Positions 58,126 to 64,000 of a stretch of DNA of 64,000 nt are shown in pieces. Below the pieces are notes generated by a model. It did no database searches. It saw nothing but the letters and a program-made list of their open reading frames with translations, and was not told the origin of the DNA. Both the position numbers and the translations under genes were made by a program. Source of the stretch: Lampropedia puyangensis (GTDB taxonomy: Bacteria > Pseudomonadota > Gammaproteobacteria > Burkholderiales > Burkholderiaceae_C); NCBI RefSeq assembly GCF_004833285.1, contig NZ_STFG01000001.1:124001-188000 (forward strand), given 5' to 3'. Numbering within the stretch: position 1 is the first letter of the stretch; each line of letters starts with the position of its first letter.

Positions 58126-59112
58126 ATGCGTCAACACCAGCCGTTGATTACCACGCACCAATTGAGCGAACAAGGACGCCATGCAGGCGCGGCCTACACG
58201 CTGCACAGCAGGGAATCCAGCGGCTTCACGATTAAAGGTCAAGTGCAGACACACCTAGCACAAGCAGGCGCCACATTGCATCTGGTTGATGTGCAAGACA
58301 TGGCCTCGCAGGAGGTTGAACTGGTGCTCAAACCTGGTCTGCGTGCAGCATGGGTATTAGCGGGGCAGGCCGACGTCAGCTATGGCCCGCTGCGTTTTCG
58401 TATGGCCCCGAGTCGCGGCAACTGGCATGCACAGATTGTGGCGTTAGAGGAGCCAGAGCGCTTCGTGCGCCGCGCCAGATCTGGTGGACAAGAGCGCGCC
58501 ATCAGCCTGTGTTTGACGCCGCAGTGGTTACTGGAGATGGAGGAGATGATCCCAAAACCGGTCGAGCGCCGAGCGTTGCAACACTTGCAGAATCGCAACT
58601 TGCCTACGAACGCTGCGCTACAACCACTGCTGCTGAACCTGTTGCGTGAGCCGGTCATGCAACCGAGCCTGCACGCATTGCAACTCGATGGTGCTTTGCA
58701 ATTGCTCGCCAGTCATGTGTTGCATCAGTTAAGCCAAGAAGACGTGAGCACGAGCCGTAGCAGCAGGCCTGTGGTATCGGCGTGGCGTCGCCGCCAGATT
58801 CAGAGCGTGCGTGAACTGCTCGATAGTGGTGAGGCCGATGACTGGAGTTTGGAGCAAATTGCTGTGCACTGCGCCATGAGTGCAGCAACGCTGCAGCGCC
58901 AATTTCAGAGCGCTTTTGGATTTAGCCTATTTGGCTACCAACGCCATCGCCGTTTGCATCTGGCTTGGCGAGCACTGGCGCGTAACGAGGTCGACATTGC
59001 CACCGCCGCCAGCATCGCCGGCTACAAGCACCCGGCGAATTTCTCGACCGCGTTTTCTCAATTATTCGGTGTGTCACCACGGCAGGTTCAGCGCGGAGAT
59101 GCTGCTAGATAA
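58126..59112 (+). CDS. AraC-family regulator of siderophore uptake (PchR/AlcR-like)
   Basis: A protein of 328 residues. The N-terminal ligand-binding half (about 1-215) has the pattern LVLKPGLRAAWVLAGQADVSYGP. The C-terminal double HTH (about 222-325) has WSLEQIAVHCAMSAATLQRQ and VDIATAASIAGYKHPANFST with SQLFGVSPRQ. PchR- and AlcR-type regulators bind the siderophore and activate the receptor gene. It is divergent from the FhuA-like receptor, with a Fur-like box in the 88-bp gap. Confidence 0.92.
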   Translation: MRQHQPLITTHQLSEQGRHAGAAYTLHSRESSGFTIKGQVQTHLAQAGATLHLVDVQDMASQEVELVLKPGLRAAWVLAGQADVSYGPLRFRMAPSRGNWHAQIVALEEPERFVRRARSGGQERAISLCLTPQWLLEMEEMIPKPVERRALQHLQNRNLPTNAALQPLLLNLLREPVMQPSLHALQLDGALQLLASHVLHQLSQEDVSTSRSSRPVVSAWRRRQIQSVRELLDSGEADDWSLEQIAVHCAMSAATLQRQFQSAFGFSLFGYQRHRRLHLAWRALARNEVDIATAASIAGYKHPANFSTAFSQLFGVSPRQVQRGDAAR

Positions 59113-59155
59113 CACGCGCTCTCGTCGATAACGAATCCGCAGTCAACAATCGATG

Positions 59156-59253
59156 GGGAACCTCTCATAACTCCTGAAAATCAAATCCTGCGCTTGCAAG
59201 TCATTGATTTCATTTATTCGATTGTTCCAGAATTGAGGTTTTGAGAGGTTCCC
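59156..59253. mobile_element. Short inverted-repeat remnant, 98 bp
   Basis: The 12-bp perfect ends gggaacctctca (59156-59167) and tgagaggttccc (59242-59253) have further partial matching inwards. gat lies near both ends, as in a short target duplication. The interior has no open frame. It looks like a MITE or an internally deleted IS5-family element. It lies in the 504-bp gap 59113-59616 along with an IPTL-CTERM gene remnant. Confidence 0.55.
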
Positions 59254-59301
59254 GATAGTGAGGATTTATCACGGCGGCTTTATCGAGGCCAGCTAAAGTA
59301 A

Positions 59302-59445
59302 GTGAATGTCGGGATTCATGCGACCGTGCCGTTGAATGGTATCGGAACGCTAACTCCCGTACCAAATCTTGATCAATGGGCACTGATTATCCTTGGCTGG
59401 TCGATCGCAATTTTTGCGAGTTTCAATCAATCGAAAAGGTTATGA
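59302..59445 (+). pseudogene. Remnant of an IPTL-CTERM protein gene (3' end only)
   Basis: A 47-codon frame begins GTG after an in-frame TAA. It ends with TLTPVPNLDQWALIILGW, SIAIFASFNQSKRL and a stop. This is the IPTL-CTERM sorting signal: the (I/V)P(T/N)L..W motif, a hydrophobic helix and a basic tail. No ribosome-binding site or upstream domain is present. It is probably the surviving tail of a lost surface-protein gene, possibly removed by the event that left the inverted-repeat element just upstream. Confidence 0.65.
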
Positions 59446-59616
59446 AGACGGCTAGCAAATCGCATGTAGATGCGGCTTTGCTACTATTTCAGGCGCGGTC
59501 AGTTCTGAAGTGTGCCGCAACGTAGCAGCTAAAACGGGCGGACTACTCTCCACAGCCTTAGATGTATGCCCTCCACAACACTGCAGTGATCTTCTCAGTG
59601 GCACGTCCAACACCTG

Positions 59617-60111
59617 TTATGTCGAGCACAAGCGGCCTGCCTGCCGCACATAGCGCCTGGCTGTTGCCGGTGATACGCCTAAATGGCGGGCTACCTCGAC
59701 TAGCCTAAGTCCATCAATGTGGTGGTAGAAAAATGCCTGCCTCATAGGCTGAGGCATAGATTGAAGTAAATCATCGACCCTGGTCAGTGTCTGCTGCAGG
59801 CAGCACTGCTGCTCTGCCGACGGCGCAAAATCCTGCGAATCACACGACAGAGTGCATAGGAAAGCCTCTTCGTAGCATTGGCGTCGATAGCGGCTGACCA
59901 TCAAATTTTTCACCACAGTCACCAGCAAGGCTTTAGGCACTCTGACAGAGGCAAGATTGACATGCATGAGCAATTGCAAGAACGCTTCTTGCACAATATC
60001 TTCGCAAAGCACGCGGTCATGAAGGCGACGTTTCAGCCATGACAGCAGCCAGCGGCGGTGGTCCAGGTAGAGCTGATGGATGACCTCGTGCTGCATTTCC
60101 TGGTCCTGCAT
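59617..60111 (-). CDS. FecI-family ECF sigma factor without an adjacent FecR
   Basis: About 164 residues from the ATG at 60111. Other starts are a TTG at 60174, directly after the YncE-like gene's stop, and an ATG at 60096. Region 2 is HQLYLDHRRWLLSWLKRRLH, DIVQEAFLQLL, LLVTVVKNLMVSRYRRQ. Region 4 is MPQPMRQAFFYHHIDGLRLV, GVSPATARRYVRQAG. It is third in the order STN receptor, YncE-like lipoprotein, sigma factor. No FecR gene follows it; instead there is an intergenic region with remnants. Its anti-sigma factor is therefore encoded elsewhere, lost, or never needed. Confidence 0.88.
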   Translation of the reverse strand: MQDQEMQHEVIHQLYLDHRRWLLSWLKRRLHDRVLCEDIVQEAFLQLLMHVNLASVRVPKALLVTVVKNLMVSRYRRQCYEEAFLCTLSCDSQDFAPSAEQQCCLQQTLTRVDDLLQSMPQPMRQAFFYHHIDGLRLVEVARHLGVSPATARRYVRQAGRLCST

Positions 60112-60178
60112 AAGGCACATTTTTCCAGCCGCGTAGACTGTTTGCATGGCAAAGGTGGACGGAATCACTATCAACGCA

Positions 60179-61285
60179 TTAAAGCGTTTGCAAATCGATG
60201 CGAACCACCGTGTCCAAAGGCTGCTCTAGGCTGGCGTGCTTGGCGGTAACATACAGCGTTTGCCCATCTGGCGTGAGCCACAGGCTATTAGCACCAGGTA
60301 CCTCAAAGCGGTGTTTGATAGAATAGGTCGTCGCATCAATCACACTGACAAAGCCGCCTCCCAGAGATGCCACCACCACCTCGTTGCGCGCGACGTTAAA
60401 GCGGATACCTACAGGCGTCTCACCTGTTTGGATAGTGTGCAACAGCTCGCCGGTTGTGAGGTCAAACACCAAAGTGCCCTCGCTGTTGTTAAGCTGGTTG
60501 GCGAATAAGCGCCCCCCTTTGACATCCAGTGCCACATTCACCAAAAAACGGCGGCGTGCATCGGTCGGATCAAGCTTTTCAGCGATGCGCTGTACCCCAA
60601 GTGCCTGCCAACTACGTGTATCGAACGCGGCATATGCGGCCGTGCCGCTGACATACAAACGCTGATTGGCCGCATCCAGGGCCATGCCTGTGGTCGGTGC
60701 ATTTGTATGGCGAAGAAGCTGTTCGGTTGTGAACGTTTTTGCGTCAATCACCCAAAGTAGTCCACCGTCGGTGATGCCCGTCACGTACAGTTTCTCGGCA
60801 TCTGCATCCCATAACACTTGGCGGGTGTGTACGGGCTTGCCGTTTTCTTCTTGAAGTCCATGGTAGAGCGTGCTTTTGACAGCGCCCGTCAACATGTCAA
60901 TGGCTGAGACTGCCCCATCCAATGTATGACCGACGTAGAGCGTGTGACTGCGCTCATCAGCAGCTAAGGCAAAAGGCTTCAACGGGAGGTCGATCTTTTG
61001 CTTAATTTCCAGTGTTTGCGGATCAAGGCGGTAAATAGAGCCGCTTTGACCATCGCGCACTGCATCTCCAGCGCTGGCTACGAACAGAGATTGAGCGGCT
61101 GGGCTGAAGACGATCTCATACAGGCTAGGCGCAATGGCTCGCTCCAATACAGCGTGCTGAGAAAGCGCAGTCAGAGAGGGCGTCACAGATGGAGTCGAGG
61201 CTTGTGGCGAAGTGGCACACGTACAGACGAATAAAAGGCTTGTAGCGACGATGGCCACACGAGTGAGTTGGTAATGGAATGGCAT
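60179..61285 (-). CDS. YncE-like beta-propeller lipoprotein
   Basis: The ATG at 61285 (MPFHYQLTRVAIVATSLLFV) starts a lipoprotein-like signal with candidate cysteines in VCTCATS, giving about 368 residues. The frame opens 21 codons earlier. YVTN-type blades are visible (LYVGHTLDGAVSAIDMLTG, LYVTGITDGGLLWVIDAKT, LYVSGTAAYAAFD). It is the most divergent of the three YncE-like proteins here. It lies between an STN receptor (stop 61691) and a sigma factor that starts within about 70 bp of its stop, all on one strand. Confidence 0.88.
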   Translation of the reverse strand: MPFHYQLTRVAIVATSLLFVCTCATSPQASTPSVTPSLTALSQHAVLERAIAPSLYEIVFSPAAQSLFVASAGDAVRDGQSGSIYRLDPQTLEIKQKIDLPLKPFALAADERSHTLYVGHTLDGAVSAIDMLTGAVKSTLYHGLQEENGKPVHTRQVLWDADAEKLYVTGITDGGLLWVIDAKTFTTEQLLRHTNAPTTGMALDAANQRLYVSGTAAYAAFDTRSWQALGVQRIAEKLDPTDARRRFLVNVALDVKGGRLFANQLNNSEGTLVFDLTTGELLHTIQTGETPVGIRFNVARNEVVVASLGGGFVSVIDATTYSIKHRFEVPGANSLWLTPDGQTLYVTAKHASLEQPLDTVVRIDLQTL

Positions 61286-61690
61286 GTTTGCTTCGAGTGA
61301 ACTAATAGAAATTTGAAGTCGTTTGACCGTTTGAGGACTGGCATTCACAGTCGTACTGTGCCGATCAGAAATGACTACTGCGGCTGAATAGCACTTCGTG
61401 CATAGCTGACGATTTATAAATGCTCTGTGTGAGTAACACTGAGCGCCTCTAAGTCTCTAAAGTAGCGCGGCAGGCCTCTGCGTTCGCCCCCATGAGAGAG
61501 TCGTCAACAGAGACCTTAAGTCTGCGCGTGATTACCGATTGCTGCGAACGTGTTTGCGATCTCCACAGGGTCGCACAATGCTCAAAATGGGTATAGATAC
61601 AGACATGCGGCATGTCACAAGGACATAAACGTACAGCCTTGATGACAAGACCGTACGTATTTGCTGCTGAATAGGCTGACGTGTCCCCAG
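61286..61690. other. Intergenic region between YncE-like gene and TonB receptor
   Basis: 405 bp with no supported gene. At 61547-61580 the sequence gaacgtgtttgcgatctcca followed by cagggtcgcac resembles the end of the MITE-like element at 11157 and a stretch at 47202. It may be another element end. No terminator or Fur box is clear. Confidence 0.4.
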
Positions 61691-64000
61691 TTACCATCGG
61701 TAGGCAGCAGTCAAGATGACCGTGCGCGGTTCGCCGAGGAAGCAGGTGTTGTACGAGCATGTTGTGACGTAGCGTTTGTCAGCAAGGTTCTTCATGTTGA
61801 GAGCCAGCTTCCATGGCCCGGTGCTGTAGCTGACCATGGCATCCATGAGTACATAGGCTGGCAGCGACTGCGTGCTGCCCTGCTCCCGCGTAGTTCCTGT
61901 GTAGCGCGCGCCAGCGCCGACGCGCAAGCCCGGCAGATCGAAGGCGCCGAAGCCATAGTCGGCCCACGCCGACAACTGGTGCGGTGGTGTGTAGGCAAAA
62001 CGCTTGCCTTCTTCGCTGGGGGTGAGCGGACTGCTTTTGATCGTGCGCGCATCGGTGTAAGCGTAAGCGCCAATCAAGTTAGCATGGCGTCCTAGCCTGG
62101 TGCGCGCTTCCAATTCGAAGCCGCGTGAGCGTACCTTACCCATCTGCACACTGAAGCTGCTGTCAAATGGATCAGACACTGTGACATTTGTCTGGGTAAG
62201 TTGGTAGACCGCCGCTGTGATCAGGGTGTCCGAACCTGTAGGCTGGTAACGCACGCCTGCCTCGTATTGCTCACCCTCAGTCGGTTTGAAACGTGCACCT
62301 GTGCGATCCGAGCCGGTCTGAGGCTGGAACGATTGGCTAAAACCCACGAATGGCGCTAGGCCATTTGGAGCCAAATACACGACGCCTAGGCGACCACTGA
62401 ATTTACTAGACTTCTCGTTGTCCGCCTCTATAGCGCCAGTGAGCGGGTTGTAATTGTCAAAGCGCACATAGTCTTGTCGGCCGCCGACCATAACGACCCA
62501 GCGGTCACCCATTTTCATCTGGTCCTGGACATACAAGCCTGTCTGCTTGGTATTGCGTTGGCCCCAATTGTCATCCGAGCGTCGTTGCGCGCCAATGGGA
62601 CTACCGTATACAGGGGAGAAGATATCCAGGTCCGGTAAATCGTAGTGGTAATACTGGTCGTTCCAAGTGATACGTGAATAATCCAATCCTGCAATTGCCG
62701 TGTGTTGCACGGCACCAGTTTGCAGCGTGTATTGCAAAGACGTGTCCATGGTCACGCCTTTGGATGTCTGGAAGCGTTCATGTCCACGGCGCGTAATAGT
62801 GCGCTGATCACTGGTGAAACCATAATAGTTTCTTGCCCAAGCCTCACGCCGATGAATATTGCCCTGGTAATAGCGCAGACCATGGCGCAGCTTAAGGTCG
62901 TCACTAAAATCATGCTCGAGCAGATAGCCGGCCACTTTGCGGTTTACTTTGAACGTATCAAAGCCAGGCTCGCCGATGAAGCGGCGCGTCGGAATCTCAC
63001 CATGCGAGCTGGGCAGCAGAGTGCCGTAAAGCGGGGTTCCTGCCGTATAGATGGTGGCATCGTGCTGGAATTCAGCGCGCAGAGTGAGTGAGGTGACCGC
63101 GCTGGGCCGCCAACGCAGCGCCCCAGCTAGGTACTTCCGGTCATCGTTGATGTAGTCCTGCGCTGTATCGCTTTTGCGCAGCACAGTAGTCAAACGGTAC
63201 GACCAGGCTTCGTCCTCGGTCAGGGCGCCGCCAAAGTCGGCCGACAGTTGCCTGCGCTTAAAGCTGCCCACGTCCAGGCCGATTTCGTGCAGCGGCTCGG
63301 TGGTGGGTTGTTTGCTAACGGCATTGATCAGCCCGCCAGGAGGCAAAGATCCATACAGCGTAGAGGCCGCCCCCTTGAGCACTTCAACACGCTCTAGTCC
63401 GTAAGGCTCCATCTGTCCGTCGTAGATTCCTACCTGGTAACGCATGCCGTCCAGATACGGTTGAGTGCTGGTAAAGCCTCGCACCACGAATTCGTCTACG
63501 ACGCGATCCACCCAGGCTGACCGACTGATGCCGGCTGTGTAGGCCAGCGTCTCCGCGATATCACGTGGCTTGAGCAGTTCGATCTGCTCAGCCGGAATCA
63601 CCGAAATCGATTGCGGAGTTTCAATGATTGGCGTATCGGTCTTTGATCCAGTCGCACTGCGCTTGGCGACAAGGCCACCGACTGGACCGGTGGCGGTCTC
63701 TTGGTTGGGTTGGACGGTTACGGTCACCATCTCAAGAGTGGCAGGTGCAGCCTGTGGATTAGCCACAGGTGCTGCTTTCAGTGTGAATGCATCCGGCTGC
63801 GACTGAACGAGCACGATGCCCGTGCCCGCAAGCAACTGGTCAAGCGCCTGCCGGGGTGTCAAGGAGCCCCGCACGGCTGGCGCAGAACGGCCGGCCACCG
63901 TTGCTTGATCAAATAAAACCTGCTGCCTAGCTTGCTGTGAGAATAAGCGCAACGCGCCAGCCAACGGCTGGGCGGGAATGTCAAAGGCCACCGCTTGTTG
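61691..64000 (-). CDS. TonB-dependent siderophore receptor with STN domain (N-terminus beyond right edge)
   Basis: The frame is open to the window edge, so the signal peptide is missing. The visible part starts in the STN domain (FDIPAQPLAGALRLFSQQAR, TPRQALDQLLAGTGIVLVQ). LEMVTVTVQPN follows. The plug has IETPQSISVIPAEQIELLKP and GAASTLYGSLPPGGLINAVS, and the barrel ends with a cysteine pair (TTCSYNTCFLGEPRT) and LTAAYRW. The plug and C-terminus resemble the FhuA/FoxA hydroxamate group, here combined with an STN domain. Downstream are the YncE-like lipoprotein and the sigma factor at 59617. A fecR could lie beyond the edge. Confidence 0.94.
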   Translation of the reverse strand, partial: QQAVAFDIPAQPLAGALRLFSQQARQQVLFDQATVAGRSAPAVRGSLTPRQALDQLLAGTGIVLVQSQPDAFTLKAAPVANPQAAPATLEMVTVTVQPNQETATGPVGGLVAKRSATGSKTDTPIIETPQSISVIPAEQIELLKPRDIAETLAYTAGISRSAWVDRVVDEFVVRGFTSTQPYLDGMRYQVGIYDGQMEPYGLERVEVLKGAASTLYGSLPPGGLINAVSKQPTTEPLHEIGLDVGSFKRRQLSADFGGALTEDEAWSYRLTTVLRKSDTAQDYINDDRKYLAGALRWRPSAVTSLTLRAEFQHDATIYTAGTPLYGTLLPSSHGEIPTRRFIGEPGFDTFKVNRKVAGYLLEHDFSDDLKLRHGLRYYQGNIHRREAWARNYYGFTSDQRTITRRGHERFQTSKGVTMDTSLQYTLQTGAVQHTAIAGLDYSRITWNDQYYHYDLPDLDIFSPVYGSPIGAQRRSDDNWGQRNTKQTGLYVQDQMKMGDRWVVMVGGRQDYVRFDNYNPLTGAIEADNEKSSKFSGRLGVVYLAPNGLAPFVGFSQSFQPQTGSDRTGARFKPTEGEQYEAGVRYQPTGSDTLITAAVYQLTQTNVTVSDPFDSSFSVQMGKVRSRGFELEARTRLGRHANLIGAYAYTDARTIKSSPLTPSEEGKRFAYTPPHQLSAWADYGFGAFDLPGLRVGAGARYTGTTREQGSTQSLPAYVLMDAMVSYSTGPWKLALNMKNLADKRYVTTCSYNTCFLGEPRTVILTAAYRW

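Noticed and set aside
61449-61760. 103-codon open frame on the minus strand between the YncE-like gene and the receptor
   Set aside because: It overlaps the receptor 3' end in another frame, has no recognisable family and runs through the element-end-like sequence.

Overview
The window looks like the chromosome of a betaproteobacterium of the order Burkholderiales, most likely Comamonadaceae or Alcaligenaceae. Support comes from the gene families (GcvA-like LysR, YcaQ-type glycosylase, NorR/Hmp pair, IPTL-CTERM sorting signals) and from a REP-like palindrome (cccttcgacaggctcaggg) that I remember from these families. This is recognition by eye, without a search. No rRNA or tRNA gene was found.

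The dominant theme is iron acquisition under cell-surface signalling. In 64 kb there are nine TonB-dependent outer-membrane receptors (one cut by the right edge) and one decayed receptor. Eight of the nine carry the N-terminal STN signalling domain. There are seven separate FecI-type ECF sigma factors and six FecR-type anti-sigma factors. There is also one protein in which the sigma factor and the FecR periplasmic domain are fused. Three TonB receptors are each paired with a YncE-like beta-propeller lipoprotein.

Layout. 1-14.3 kb (minus strand): a fecI-fecR pair, the sigma/FecR hybrid, an STN receptor, an MFS transporter, a complete siderophore ABC importer (binding protein, one permease, ATPase), a second STN receptor and a YncE-like lipoprotein cut by the left edge. 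14.5-17.7 kb (plus): a large secreted glycerophosphodiester phosphodiesterase with an IPTL-CTERM-type tail. 17.8-28.9 kb (minus): three sigma/FecR pairs and two receptors, with an orphan type I-F mini-CRISPR array between one pair and its receptor. 29.0-33.5 kb (plus): a clean fecI-fecR-receptor unit, divergent from the previous block and sharing a Fur-box-like site with it. 33.6-42.7 kb (minus): another fecI-fecR-receptor unit, a receptor pseudogene, and a receptor with its YncE-like partner. 43.0-46.0 kb: divergent hmp (NO dioxygenase) and norR, with a sigma-54 promoter. 46.1-54.4 kb: mixed genes (serine hydrolase, YcaQ, DUF1360, ArsR-rhodanese, LysR/GST, LLM oxidoreductase, GNAT, ProX). 54.7-59.1 kb: a siderophore esterase and a FhuA-like receptor, divergent from an AraC/PchR-type regulator, with a strong Fur-like box. 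59.1-64 kb: an inverted-repeat remnant, an IPTL-CTERM gene remnant, and a receptor-YncE-sigma unit with no FecR.

Expected mode of action: when iron is low, Fur releases the fecI/fecR promoters. A loaded STN receptor then signals through FecR to free its sigma factor, which transcribes the receptor gene. The ABC importer, MFS protein, esterase and AraC regulator complete uptake and release of several different siderophores. The most unusual material is the sigma/FecR hybrid, a neighbouring split sigma + FecR pair that looks like its unfused relative, the sigma factor with no FecR, and the I-F mini-array with no cas genes.
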